Shown one piece after another: positions 8,548-18,060 of a stretch of DNA of 32,247 bases. This stretch comes from Gammaproteobacteria bacterium. GTDB lineage: Bacteria > Pseudomonadota > Gammaproteobacteria > AKS1. The DNA is taken from NCBI GenBank assembly GCA_027078075.1, contig JALTKP010000310.1, forward strand, positions 1 to 32,247, read 5' to 3'. Numbering within the stretch: the stretch's first letter is position 1; every line of letters begins with the position of its first letter. Made by a program: the position numbers and the translations under genes. The notes under the pieces are model-generated. The model did not search any database. It was not told the origin of the DNA and saw only the letters and a program-made list of their open reading frames with translations.

Positions 8548-9048
8548 ATGCTGCAATCATACAAAGAAACAGCTTTGGTGCTTGTTTTGCTGCTGGTCGG
8601 CGTCTCCAGTGGAATGGATTTGTATACCGATCTTTCTCACGGTGCATCATTTTCCCATGTATTTAAAGAGGGGCTGATTGCCTTCTTAGCACTTATTCTG
8701 GTTGTGTGGATTTTATACGAACAACGCCAACAATTAGCACAAATACTTAACTTGAAGGCTGAGTTAGTCCAATCAGAGCAACAAGCATCTAAGGCTAACA
8801 GTTATGTGATTACGGCACGCAAGCAACTGTCTGAGGTGATCAGTAAGCAATTTGAAGAATGGGGTTTATCTTCAAGTGAAAGAGAAGTGGGCTGGTTATT
8901 ACTGAAAGGCTTTAGTTTGAAGGAAGTTTCAGCAATTCGTGAGACGCATGAGAAGACAGTGCGTCAACAAGCGTCTGCAATTTACAAGAAGTCAGGATTA
9001 AGTGGACGGCATGCCTTTTCAGCTTGGTTTATTGAAGATTTGTTGTGA
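8548..9048 (+). CDS. Membrane-anchored LuxR-type HTH regulator
   Basis: A 166-residue protein with two N-terminal hydrophobic helices (about 8-25 and 42-59), a coiled-coil linker (EQRQQLAQILNLKAELVQSEQQ), and a C-terminal LuxR/GerE-type DNA-binding domain at about 100-160. That domain contains the usual LSSSEREVGWLLLKG opening and a recognition-helix region EKTVRQQASAIYKKSG. It has no receiver or ligand-binding domain, so any signal must come through the membrane helices. It is divergent from the cytochrome b gene and nine bases upstream of a small membrane protein gene, which may be its partner. The start ATG has only a weak GAAAGG ribosome-binding stretch. Confidence 0.8.
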   Translation: MLQSYKETALVLVLLLVGVSSGMDLYTDLSHGASFSHVFKEGLIAFLALILVVWILYEQRQQLAQILNLKAELVQSEQQASKANSYVITARKQLSEVISKQFEEWGLSSSEREVGWLLLKGFSLKEVSAIRETHEKTVRQQASAIYKKSGLSGRHAFSAWFIEDLL

Positions 9049-9057
9049 TAAACAGTA

Positions 9058-9354
9058 ATGTACTTTGATATAGAACGTTTTACCCAACTTTCGACGGCAT
9101 TGCTATTAGGTTGTTTTTATTACTTTATATTAATCGCCAAATTAAGATCAATAATGTGGTTGTTGGTATTGTCTGTTATATGGATGGCTGGCTTTATTTT
9201 AATACGCGATATTTTAGTTGAATTGGTATTAATGTTTAATGATGGGATTTATCCCTTTAGCGTGGAGCAATACATCATCCTTGGGCAAGATATATTTTTA
9301 GCCCTGCTAATATTTAGTATTGGGCAACTAAAATTCGTTAATGATGCATCTTAG
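9058..9354 (+). CDS. Small three-helix membrane protein of unknown function
   Basis: A 98-residue, very hydrophobic protein with three predicted membrane helices at about 12-28, 32-55 and 72-90. I do not recognise a family. It begins nine bases after the stop of the membrane-bound LuxR-type regulator, so the two are probably cotranscribed and may interact in the membrane. It overlaps the convergent tautomerase gene by four bases. Confidence 0.65.
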   Translation: MYFDIERFTQLSTALLLGCFYYFILIAKLRSIMWLLVLSVIWMAGFILIRDILVELVLMFNDGIYPFSVEQYIILGQDIFLALLIFSIGQLKFVNDAS

Positions 9355-9695
9355 AATGTTGCTTTATTCCAGCCCCACATGGCACGAGGGCTATTAGTGA
9401 ACTCAATATAGATCCGTTCAGAATTGATGTTGGTTAAGTTGTTGACCAATTCACATAGTGCCGCTGAAAGAGAAGTTGTTTTGTCTTCAGCAAGACTAAT
9501 GCTTTTTAGCTCGATATAACAAAGCGGATCATTTTTACCTGCGAATAACATAGAACAAGAAGGCTCTATTGCAACCATGACATAACTTTCAGGCTTGTTT
9601 AACAGCGAAGCAGTCAATGCTGATAGCTGTTTAAGCAAGGCCTGACAGGTTATATCATCCAGTTCAATATTTGTCTGTAATTTAATTAAAGGCAT
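9351..9695 (-). CDS. MIF/phenylpyruvate tautomerase family protein
   Basis: A 114-residue homologue of macrophage migration inhibitory factor, of the tautomerase superfamily. The N-terminal proline right after the start Met (MPLIKLQTN) is the catalytic base. The conserved lysine region (NKPESYVMVAI), the DPLCYIELKSI strand and the C-terminal RIYIEF...WGWNKATF block all match the family. Length is normal for MIF (about 115). The physiological substrate in bacteria is usually unknown. It sits five bases after the DUF4124 gene on the same strand and is probably cotranscribed. Confidence 0.9.
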   Translation of the reverse strand: MPLIKLQTNIELDDITCQALLKQLSALTASLLNKPESYVMVAIEPSCSMLFAGKNDPLCYIELKSISLAEDKTTSLSAALCELVNNLTNINSERIYIEFTNSPRAMWGWNKATF

Positions 9696-9700
9696 AATTG

Positions 9701-10168
9701 TTATTTTTTACAATATGATTTTACTGCCTCTTGAGCACGTTTTAAATTTGCAGCACGTTCATCATCAGTAAGGTAACGCACAGAACCATCTTCATCGGTA
9801 TATCGTACACGCACCTTTGTTTGTAACAAATTAAGATTCTTTTTGGCTTTGTCGCAATTCTTTTTATATTCTGCTTTCTTCGCTGCTTTTTTGTCGGCTT
9901 CTTTTTTTGCTTTATTAGTTTCTTCCTGACGTTTATTAAAGTTTTCTAAGCGCTTATCAAATTCACCTTTCGCTTTCACCGGATCAACTGCAGGCTTTGA
10001 GGGGGGCTTTATGGTTTTAAAATCGCCATTGGGAGGAGGCGTTGCCGTGTATTGAGTTACACCACTTTCATCTACCCATTTGTACATTTTAGCTGATGCG
10101 ATATTTGCCACAGCGAAATTACCTAGGAGAAAAAGCAAAGACAGTAGAGTTGTTAAGGTATTACGCAT
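9701..10168 (-). CDS. Exported DUF4124 protein with Lys-rich coiled coil
   Basis: The track begins at 10201, but I place the start at ATG 10168 because AAGGAG lies eight bases before it and the residues that follow (MRNTLTTLLSLLFLLGN) form a clean signal peptide ending at IASA. The mature protein opens with the DUF4124 core (KMYKWVDESGVTQYTATPPP). It continues with a lysine- and glutamate-rich coiled-coil segment (about 65-110) and a C-terminal region ending in CKK. It has 155 residues. The function of DUF4124 is not established; it is found in many proteobacterial envelope proteins. Confidence 0.82.
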   Translation of the reverse strand: MRNTLTTLLSLLFLLGNFAVANIASAKMYKWVDESGVTQYTATPPPNGDFKTIKPPSKPAVDPVKAKGEFDKRLENFNKRQEETNKAKKEADKKAAKKAEYKKNCDKAKKNLNLLQTKVRVRYTDEDGSVRYLTDDERAANLKRAQEAVKSYCKK

Positions 10169-10289
10169 GAATCGACTCCTTAATTCTTGGTTTTTAGACA
10201 CTATAGCGCGAAAATGGTTTGCTGTTTTAGAACTAGTTACGATTTTTTGATCTATTTAGTTAAAAATCAACGTTTTTTCAATACGATAC

Positions 10290-10318
10290 TTGACCCGACG
10301 CGCCATTATAAGTATTTT
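10290..10318 (+). promoter_or_regulatory. Candidate promoter of the ilvIHC operon
   Basis: TTGACC (10290-10295) and TATTTT (10313-10318) are separated by 17 bases, a fair sigma-70 match, upstream of the ilv genes. Transcription would begin near 10325, leaving a leader of about 160 bases. A weak hairpin (TGCTC/GAGCA, 10345-10361, followed by ATTTT) lies within that leader. Confidence 0.4.
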
Positions 10319-10429
10319 CTCATATTGGCTCGGAATACCTGTAGTGCTCGATTTTAGAGCAATTTTCAGCCTTTAATTTAGAAATTTGGTTGACCTAGGG
10401 TATTTACTTATCAGGTCGACAGGGTCGCT

Positions 10430-10483
10430 ATGACGCTGTTGAGCTATGTTGTTGATAAAAAAGAATTTATTTGGAGATTGTGA
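10430..10483 (+). CDS. Possible branched-chain-rich leader peptide of the ilv operon
   Basis: A 17-codon ORF (MTLLSYVVDKKEFIWRL) has its own AGGG ribosome-binding site five bases before the ATG and ends in TGA two bases before the GTG start of ilvI. Six of 17 residues are Leu, Val or Ile, including Leu-Leu and Val-Val pairs. Its last codons contain the GGAG that serves ilvI, so translation of the two is probably linked. It is too short for the ORF track. No classical attenuator terminator lies between it and ilvI. Confidence 0.45.
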   Translation: MTLLSYVVDKKEFIWRL

Positions 10484-10485
10484 AC

Positions 10486-12198
10486 GTGGAATTGAACGGT
10501 GCCGAAATACTCATTCGTTTCCTGAAGGACGAGGGCGTAGAACACGTCTTTGGTTACCCAGGTGGCGCGGTACTCTATATATATGATGAGTTATTCAAAC
10601 AAGAAGATGTGAAGCATATTCTTGTTCGTCACGAGCAGGGTGCAACGCATGCTGCCGATGGTTATGCACGTTCGACAGGCAAGCCGGGTGTTGTTCTCGT
10701 GACATCTGGTCCAGGTGCAACGAATGCCGTAACCGGTATTGCAACGGCCTACATGGATTCGATTCCAATGGTGATTATCACCGGTCAGGTTAATACTTGG
10801 GCAATTGGTTCGGATGCGTTTCAAGAAGTCGATGCAGTGGGTATCACTCGTCCCTGTGTAAAACACAATTTCCTTGTTAAAGATGTTAAAGATTTAGCAG
10901 AAACGTTGAAGAAAGCATTTTACGTTGCAACCACAGGGCGACCTGGTCCGGTTGTGGTTGATGTACCGAAAGATGTCACTATGGCAACAACGGAATACAC
11001 ATTTCCAGAAACGGTTGAGATGCGTTCTTATAATCCAGTTGTCAAAGGTCATCCAAAACAAATTAAGAAAGCCGCAGAATTATTACTCGCAGCGAAACGT
11101 CCAATGATCTATGCCGGTGGTGGCGTGATATTAGGCGAAGGTTCAAAAGAGCTAATTGATTTTACTCGTAGCTTGGGTGCGCCTGTTACAAATACATTAA
11201 TGGCATTAGGCGCTTATCCTGCAACCGATGAACAGTTTGTGGGCATGTTGGGTATGCACGGTACTTATGAAGCCAACATGGCAATGCATAATTGCGATGT
11301 ATTGATTTCAGTTGGTGCGCGTTTTGATGATCGTGTTGTTGGCCAGATAGAACAGTTCTGTCCGGAAGCAACTATTATCCATATTGATATCGATCCGGCC
11401 TCTATTTCTAAGAGTGTCGTTGTTGATGTACCCATTGTTGGGGATGTTGCAACAGTACTTAAAGACATGATTGCAATTGTGAAAGAGGGTAAGTGTAGTC
11501 AAGACGAAAAGGCACTTAAATCTTGGTGGAATCAAATCACTGAATGGCGTGGCGTTAACTGCTTAAACTACGATCGCCATAGTGCTTTAATTAAACCTCA
11601 GTTCGCTATTGAAAAATTATATGAAGTCACTAATGGTGAAGCTTATGTCGCATCTGATGTAGGTCAGCATCAAATGTGGGCAGCACAATTTTATAAGTTT
11701 GATGAGCCTCGTCGTTGGATTAACTCTGGTGGCTTAGGGACAATGGGCTTTGGTTTGCCTGCTGCTATTGGTGTGCAATTGGCACATCCGGATGCAACCG
11801 TTGCGTGTGTAACAGGTGATGCAAGTATTCAAATGTGTATTCAGGAACTGGGTACAGCATTGCAATACAACACGCCGGTTAAAATCATTAGTTTGAATAA
11901 CCGATATATGGGCATGGTTCGTCAGTGGCAAGAATTCTTTTATGAGTCACGTTACTCACAATCTTATATGGAAACCATTCCTGATTTTGTGAAATTAGCA
12001 GAATCGTACGGACATGTTGGTATGCGTATTGAAAAACCGGAAGATCTAGAAGGTGCTATGAAAGAAGCCTTTGCTATGAAAGATCGTTTGGTGTTCATGG
12101 ATATTATTACGGATCAAACTGAAAACGTTTACCCTATGATTGCCGCAGGTAAAGGGCATCATGAAATGCACCTTTCACCAGAGAGGGAGCTAGCCTGA
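10486..12198 (+). CDS. ilvI: Acetolactate synthase, large (catalytic) subunit
   Basis: A ThDP-dependent enzyme that condenses two pyruvates to acetolactate, or pyruvate with 2-oxobutyrate to acetohydroxybutyrate, the first common step to valine, leucine and isoleucine. The catalytic-glutamate region (VRHEQGATHAADGYAR), the FAD/central domain and the C-terminal ThDP motif (GDASIQMCIQEL...NN) are all present. The track starts at TTG 10471, but GTG 10486 gives MELNGAEILIRFLKDEGV, which lines up with the usual family start and has GGAG nine bases upstream. That gives 570 residues. The stop overlaps the ilvH start (TGATG). ilvB is an equally valid name. Confidence 0.96.
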   Translation: MELNGAEILIRFLKDEGVEHVFGYPGGAVLYIYDELFKQEDVKHILVRHEQGATHAADGYARSTGKPGVVLVTSGPGATNAVTGIATAYMDSIPMVIITGQVNTWAIGSDAFQEVDAVGITRPCVKHNFLVKDVKDLAETLKKAFYVATTGRPGPVVVDVPKDVTMATTEYTFPETVEMRSYNPVVKGHPKQIKKAAELLLAAKRPMIYAGGGVILGEGSKELIDFTRSLGAPVTNTLMALGAYPATDEQFVGMLGMHGTYEANMAMHNCDVLISVGARFDDRVVGQIEQFCPEATIIHIDIDPASISKSVVVDVPIVGDVATVLKDMIAIVKEGKCSQDEKALKSWWNQITEWRGVNCLNYDRHSALIKPQFAIEKLYEVTNGEAYVASDVGQHQMWAAQFYKFDEPRRWINSGGLGTMGFGLPAAIGVQLAHPDATVACVTGDASIQMCIQELGTALQYNTPVKIISLNNRYMGMVRQWQEFFYESRYSQSYMETIPDFVKLAESYGHVGMRIEKPEDLEGAMKEAFAMKDRLVFMDIITDQTENVYPMIAAGKGHHEMHLSPERELA

Positions 12199-12692
12199 TG
12201 CGACATATTATTTCTGTATTACTTGAAAATGAATCAGGTGCGCTATCCCGCGTTGCAGGGCTTTTTTCGGCACGTGGTTACAACATTGAATCATTAACAG
12301 TTGCACCTACTGAAGATAGTTCTTTATCGCGTATGACGTTAGTCACTGAAGGCTCAGAGCAAATAATTGAACAAATCACTAAGCAACTAAATAAATTAGT
12401 TGATGTAGTAAAATTATTAGACCTTACCGAAGGTGCGCATATTGAACGTGAGATGATGCTGATTAAAGTAACCGCTGAAGGTGTTGATGTACGTGAAGAA
12501 ATTAAACGCCTTATCGATATCTTCCGTGGCCGCATTATTGATGTTACAGATACTACTTATACATTGGAGTTAACCGGTACGGGAAGTAAGTTGGATGCAT
12601 TTATTGAAGCACTTGGAAGCACAACGATTTTAGAAACTGTACGATCAGGCGTGTCAGGTATTGCGCGCGGAGCAAAGAGCTTGCATGTGTAA
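12198..12692 (+). CDS. ilvH: Acetolactate synthase, small (regulatory) subunit
   Basis: A 164-residue regulatory subunit that stimulates the catalytic subunit and gives valine feedback inhibition. The N-terminal ACT domain (RHIISVLLENESGALSRVAG) is followed by the C-terminal ALS_ss_C domain, as in E. coli IlvH (163 residues). It overlaps the large-subunit gene by one base, implying coupled translation and equal expression. ilvN is the alternative name used for this length class in many genomes. Confidence 0.96.
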   Translation: MRHIISVLLENESGALSRVAGLFSARGYNIESLTVAPTEDSSLSRMTLVTEGSEQIIEQITKQLNKLVDVVKLLDLTEGAHIEREMMLIKVTAEGVDVREEIKRLIDIFRGRIIDVTDTTYTLELTGTGSKLDAFIEALGSTTILETVRSGVSGIARGAKSLHV

Positions 12693-13775
<1,083 letters not shown>

Positions 13776-13796
13776 TTGTCTGAGTAATACATAAAC

Positions 13797-13826
13797 AATG
13801 CGGTCTTTATGACCGCATTTGTTTTT
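13797..13826 (+). terminator. Intrinsic terminator after ilvC
   Basis: A 9-bp stem AATGCGGTC / GACCGCATT around TTTAT, followed by TGTTTTT. It separates the ilvIHC operon from the psd-like gene, which begins at 13844. Confidence 0.85.
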
Positions 13827-13843
13827 GCAGGTTAACGAATATT

Positions 13844-14479
13844 ATGGCACTAACAAATCGACATCAATTAATCGCTAGCGAAGGGCATGTATTTATTACC
13901 CTGAGTATCGTTGTCGTTAGCGTTGTTGGTTATAAGCTTGGTTGGCTTGAAACATCACTATTATGGTTAATTCCAGTGTTATTGATCTTTATGTTTCGAG
14001 ATCCAACACGCCATATTCCCCCCGAGCCTTTAGCTGTATTAAGCCCTGTTGATGCTGAAGTATTGGCAATTGAAGATACTCGTGATGGTTTTATTGATCG
14101 TAATGCAAAGAAGATTGTTCTCGGCATGGGGATTTTTGATATTTATTCAATACGCAGTCCTATTGAAGGCAAGGTCGTTCACCAATGGTATGTGGATAAG
14201 GAAACAGCTGTTTCTGATGCCCCACAGTTTGCACAATGGATTAAGACCGACGAAGATGATGATGTTCTACTTGCCATCTACCGAGGACGTGTCATGCCTA
14301 GACCTCGTTGTTATGTACAAATTGGTGAACGCTTGGGTCAGGGACAGCGCTGTGGTTTTATGAGTTTTGGTGCTCGTATCGAAGTGTATGTGCCAGATAC
14401 AGCACGTATTGATATAAAAGTAGGCCAGCGTTTGATCGCAGGAGAGCATCCTCTGGCACATTTCATACACCATCATTAA
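13844..14479 (+). CDS. Phosphatidylserine decarboxylase homologue lacking catalytic residues
   Basis: A 211-residue protein of the short (PSD-B, archaeal/rhizobial-like) decarboxylase family, with N-terminal membrane helices and the family's FRDP and SPVDAEV motifs. Active members have a Gly-Ser at FGSR that is cut to form the pyruvoyl group, and a histidine at DVHVNR. Here the first reads FGARIEVYVP and the second FDIYSIRSP, so the Ser is Ala and the His is Tyr; only the triad aspartate (SPVD) remains. The codon for the Ala is an unambiguous GCT at 14371-14373. It precedes pssA, as in many proteobacterial ilv-psd-pssA-leuA neighbourhoods. It is probably not a working decarboxylase, although the fold is kept. 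Confidence 0.85.
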   Translation: MALTNRHQLIASEGHVFITLSIVVVSVVGYKLGWLETSLLWLIPVLLIFMFRDPTRHIPPEPLAVLSPVDAEVLAIEDTRDGFIDRNAKKIVLGMGIFDIYSIRSPIEGKVVHQWYVDKETAVSDAPQFAQWIKTDEDDDVLLAIYRGRVMPRPRCYVQIGERLGQGQRCGFMSFGARIEVYVPDTARIDIKVGQRLIAGEHPLAHFIHHH

Positions 14480-14559
14480 TGATTCATTATTGTCCGAAAA
14501 GTCAGCAGATCAACACTTTCCTGCTATGATTTAGTTATTATAAAGATTAAGCTCACACT

Positions 14560-15321
14560 ATGACTGAACCAGAACAAATTCATAAGCAGCGTAGCAAAGG
14601 CATTTATTTGTTGCCTAACCTATTCACAACAGCCGGTCTATTTGCAGGCTTTTATGCCATTATTGCCGCAGTTGATGGGCATTTTGCGAATGCAGCCATC
14701 GCTATTTTTATTGCTTTAATCATGGACGGCATGGATGGTCGTGTTGCTCGTATGACTCACACCGAGAGTGATTTTGGTGCAGAATATGACAGTATGGCTG
14801 ACATGGTGTCATTCGGATTGGCACCGGCTCTTGTTATTCACCAGTGGGCACTGACTTCATGGGGTAAAATTGGCTGGTTGGCAGCATTTGTTTTTGCAGC
14901 TTGCGCCGCATTACGTTTAGCACGTTTTAATACACAAGTAGGCATTGCTGATAAACGTTATTTCCAAGGCTTAGCTAGTCCAGCCGCTGCATCATTGATT
15001 GCCGGTTTTGTTTGGTTGGGCGTTGATTTTGGTTGGGAAGGAACGGATAAAAGTTTGATTGCGATTGTGGTTAGTATCGGTGCAGGTATCTTGATGGTAA
15101 CTAATATCCGTTACCACAGTTTTAAACAATTTGATTTGCGTGGCAAAGTTCCTTTTATTGTTATTGTTGCTTTAATGCTGACCTTTGCCGTGATTTATTT
15201 ACACCCACCCGTCATGTTATTTGCTGGTTTCTTTATTTATGCGATTTCAGGGCCGATAATGGCAATTCTAAAATACAAAGAACGCCATCAAGATAAAAAT
15301 AAAACTGACAAAGCCGCGTAA
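14560..15321 (+). CDS. pssA: CDP-diacylglycerol-serine O-phosphatidyltransferase
   Basis: A 253-residue integral-membrane CDP-alcohol phosphatidyltransferase that makes phosphatidylserine from CDP-diacylglycerol and serine. The family signature D-G-x2-A-R-x8-G-x3-D-x3-D is complete (DGRVARMTHTESDFGAEYDSMAD). About seven to eight membrane helices surround it, and the C-terminus is charged (KYKERHQDKNKTDKAA). It belongs to the membrane type (Bacillus/Helicobacter-like), not the soluble E. coli PssA type. It follows the psd-like gene by 80 bases and ends two bases from the convergent HD-GYP gene. Confidence 0.94.
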   Translation: MTEPEQIHKQRSKGIYLLPNLFTTAGLFAGFYAIIAAVDGHFANAAIAIFIALIMDGMDGRVARMTHTESDFGAEYDSMADMVSFGLAPALVIHQWALTSWGKIGWLAAFVFAACAALRLARFNTQVGIADKRYFQGLASPAAASLIAGFVWLGVDFGWEGTDKSLIAIVVSIGAGILMVTNIRYHSFKQFDLRGKVPFIVIVALMLTFAVIYLHPPVMLFAGFFIYAISGPIMAILKYKERHQDKNKTDKAA

Positions 15322-15323
15322 AT

Positions 15324-17357
15324 TTATAACCAATCTTTTTTGTTTGCAGCTACATGCATCAATGTAGCAATAATACGTTTATCATAAATCGTACCAGACT
15401 CGTTGTAGAGTTGGTCTAAAATTTCTTGGTTTGATAGAGGCTCTCGGTAAGCGCGTGGGCTCTGCATAGCGACGAAGGCATTGGCGACAGCCAAAATACG
15501 TGCTGTGATTAATATTTTGTCACCACTGATGCCACCTGGGTAACCACTACCATCAATATGTTCATTCTTCTGAGCAATGGTTTCCAGTACAGGTCCATCG
15601 AATTCTAAATCAATTAATATATTTGATGTTTGAGTAATGGTTGTTTGCAACGTATCACGTTCTTCATCAGTCAGTTCGGTGGTTTTTTCTAATATATCTC
15701 TAGGAATAAATAATTTCCCAATATTAGCTAAGCATGCAGCCAGTTCAAGTGTTTCAATTTCTGTTTTTGAGAGATTAATTTCTTGTGCTATCGACCGAGC
15801 AAGTTTAGTTGTTTTTTGTGAATGATTCGCACTGTCAGGGACATAACTATCTATTACATGTGTTAATGTTTGCACAAGGTGCTTCATTAAGCGCTTATGT
15901 TTGTCTTCGGCATTTCTCAATTCAGTAATATCATGAAGCACAACTAAAGTGTTGTATTCGTTAATTGGGAAAAAACTACAGTGATAGGTTTTAGTGAGGT
16001 TGTTAAAGGTTAGTTCACTAACTACTACAACAGTACGATTATTGTTATGAGCATCTGCAACAAATTTTTGTATTAATTTTCCTGTTTCATATCCAAAACT
16101 TTCAGTAAGTCCTTTGTCGATGAGGTTATCAGGTGTTAGGTTATAAATTGATGCAATAGGAAGATTTGAAAACTGGATACACATTTTTTTATCAATGATT
16201 AAAATAAAATCACCAATATTATTGGTAACTGTTTGCAGCGCTTCTTTTTGTTGTGTTAGTAATGCTGATTTTTCATTTAGTGCGGCAGCATATTTCTGTG
16301 CATATAAGCTGGCACCATGTCTCCACGATGCAATAAGAATGAATAATAACGCAGCAAGACCAAGTGAAAATGAAATTATTAAGCTTTCACGGCGAGCATA
16401 AGATCCCTCTAACGCTTCTGCTGATGAAATGGTTTGTAATAACAGCCAATTTGTATCTTGTATTTCTCGGCTCATAAAAAGTATATCTTTGCCGGTATAG
16501 TTTTTTCGAATAGCAAAGGCGCCAGGATTATCTAGTGCATAGGCTGCAGCCAGATTGTTAACATCATGGGGTAACTTAAGAAACATGTTTTGATGGCTGT
16601 TATTCTTTTTGTTTAAATAAATAATAGAATTATGGTGCCTTCTAACAAGAAGCGTCTCGTCACTTTTAGTGCTAAAGATTTCTTTGTTTAGTAAGGGGTA
16701 AAGTTTATCGCTTAACGTTGTAATACCAATAATGCTGGCTGATGCCTTGTTATTATTAATGTTGTGGGCAGGAACAATAAAAGTAATAACTTGTTGTTTA
16801 TGCTGATCGAGATAAATGTCGCGGAGCTGTTTAGTTCCGGTTTTTACCGAAATCTTAGCTTTTTCTAAACTAAGCTTATCCAGTATTGGCATGCCTGGTG
16901 TGGCAACAATAACCTTGCCATCAGCAGATACGATTGCGATACCTGAGTGCCTAATAGTTGCTACATTTGCTTTTATTGGGCTGGGCGTAATTTTTTCAAC
17001 AAAGCCGCTGTTTTTTGCAGTTTGTATAAGTAAATTTTTAAGGTATGTGCGTTGCGCAAGTTGAACGCTAGTATAATCGCCGTTGTTGTTAGAAAGCTGG
17101 GTCAAGTAAAGTTGTAAAGACTGGTTATTAGCAAGCGATGTTAGCGTTTCATACTGTGATGACATCCAATCATTTAACAGATCTTCGCGTACATCCGCCA
17201 TTAATGATAAACGGTATTGCCAGTTTTGAATATCTCGTTCATATTCATTTGTGGATAGCTTATTAATTAAGCCAAGTCCAATAACAGTAATGGCAACAAG
17301 AATTATTAATGCTAACCATTTTGATAATTTAGTTTGTAATAGTGATACCGACTTCAT
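15324..17357 (-). CDS. Membrane sensor with PAS and degenerate HD-GYP domain
   Basis: A 677-residue inner-membrane receptor. TM1 (about 13-30) and TM2 (about 325-345) flank a periplasmic sensing domain of roughly 290 residues, probably a dCACHE fold. A PAS domain follows at about 370-475, then an HD-GYP domain at 490-677. HD-GYP domains usually hydrolyse cyclic di-GMP, but here the HD pair reads AN (LAACLANIGKL), the HHE motif reads KNE, and the later VAD...D reads VANAFVA. Only DGSGYPGG and a first histidine survive, so catalysis is unlikely. It ends two bases from pssA and lies 28 bases after the LapG-type protease gene in the same direction. Confidence 0.87.
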   Translation of the reverse strand: MKSVSLLQTKLSKWLALIILVAITVIGLGLINKLSTNEYERDIQNWQYRLSLMADVREDLLNDWMSSQYETLTSLANNQSLQLYLTQLSNNNGDYTSVQLAQRTYLKNLLIQTAKNSGFVEKITPSPIKANVATIRHSGIAIVSADGKVIVATPGMPILDKLSLEKAKISVKTGTKQLRDIYLDQHKQQVITFIVPAHNINNNKASASIIGITTLSDKLYPLLNKEIFSTKSDETLLVRRHHNSIIYLNKKNNSHQNMFLKLPHDVNNLAAAYALDNPGAFAIRKNYTGKDILFMSREIQDTNWLLLQTISSAEALEGSYARRESLIISFSLGLAALLFILIASWRHGASLYAQKYAAALNEKSALLTQQKEALQTVTNNIGDFILIIDKKMCIQFSNLPIASIYNLTPDNLIDKGLTESFGYETGKLIQKFVADAHNNNRTVVVVSELTFNNLTKTYHCSFFPINEYNTLVVLHDITELRNAEDKHKRLMKHLVQTLTHVIDSYVPDSANHSQKTTKLARSIAQEINLSKTEIETLELAACLANIGKLFIPRDILEKTTELTDEERDTLQTTITQTSNILIDLEFDGPVLETIAQKNEHIDGSGYPGGISGDKILITARILAVANAFVAMQSPRAYREPLSNQEILDQLYNESGTIYDKRIIATLMHVAANKKDWL

Positions 17358-17385
17358 AGGTACCTAATCCTTTGTTGTTATCGAG

Positions 17386-18060
17386 TTATGATGGTAAATG
17401 AATCCACCATTGCTTCTCATCTAGTGAATAGATGGGTATGTAGTGTAGAATGCTTTTATCTGACAATATCTCATCAACTTGATTATCTAAAATCAAAGTA
17501 TCACCGTCTAGGTAAACTGCAAGAATTGCATGAGGAATACCTAGATTAGTATCTTCCAAAATGACTATTCGGCTTTGCAAATTTCTATGCCCTAACCAGC
17601 GCAATGACAGTAGCTTAGTTATTGCATAGTCTTCACAATCGCCACCACGTTTTAGAAACTGTTTCGGTATTGCCCAATAATCGTCAAGATTATAATTATC
17701 GATATCTAGAATATATTCTTTTTTGTTGGCGTAGAGATTTATATTTTTTAATTGGGTTCGAGTATCTTGACCTTTTAATGTTTCAAGGTAGTTTAGCCAC
17801 TGTGTAAGGTGGCAACGATTGAATTCCTGACTGTTACAGTCACCTTCAGGGATATCTTCTTTGATGTGGCGATCCAGAACACTCAACCATTGAGGGAATA
17901 TTTCTAATCCCGCTTGTTTGGTTTCTAGACTACCGAATAATCCAACTGCATATGCAAATGTTGGGGATAAACTCAAAATCAGTAAAATGCTTACAAAGCG
18001 TTTTATTTGTTTTATATGCGGGTTATTTTGTAAAAACTGCCCCAAAAGGTTCTCCAGCAC
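17386..18060 (-). CDS. LapG-type periplasmic transglutaminase-like cysteine protease
   Basis: A 224-residue exported protease of the bacterial transglutaminase-like family (BTLCP, formerly DUF920). The catalytic triad is visible: Cys in RGGDCEDYAITK, His in IPHAILAVY and Asp in LILDNQVDEIL. An N-terminal hydrophobic signal (VSILLILSLSPTFAYA) supports a periplasmic location. In Pseudomonas, LapG cuts a large surface adhesin and is held back by the c-di-GMP receptor LapD. Here no LapD-like gene is adjacent; instead an HD-GYP sensor follows in the same operon. The start is GTG 18060 (track) or TTG 18045, which has GGAG six bases upstream; both keep the signal peptide. Confidence 0.85.
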   Translation of the reverse strand: MLENLLGQFLQNNPHIKQIKRFVSILLILSLSPTFAYAVGLFGSLETKQAGLEIFPQWLSVLDRHIKEDIPEGDCNSQEFNRCHLTQWLNYLETLKGQDTRTQLKNINLYANKKEYILDIDNYNLDDYWAIPKQFLKRGGDCEDYAITKLLSLRWLGHRNLQSRIVILEDTNLGIPHAILAVYLDGDTLILDNQVDEILSDKSILHYIPIYSLDEKQWWIHLPS

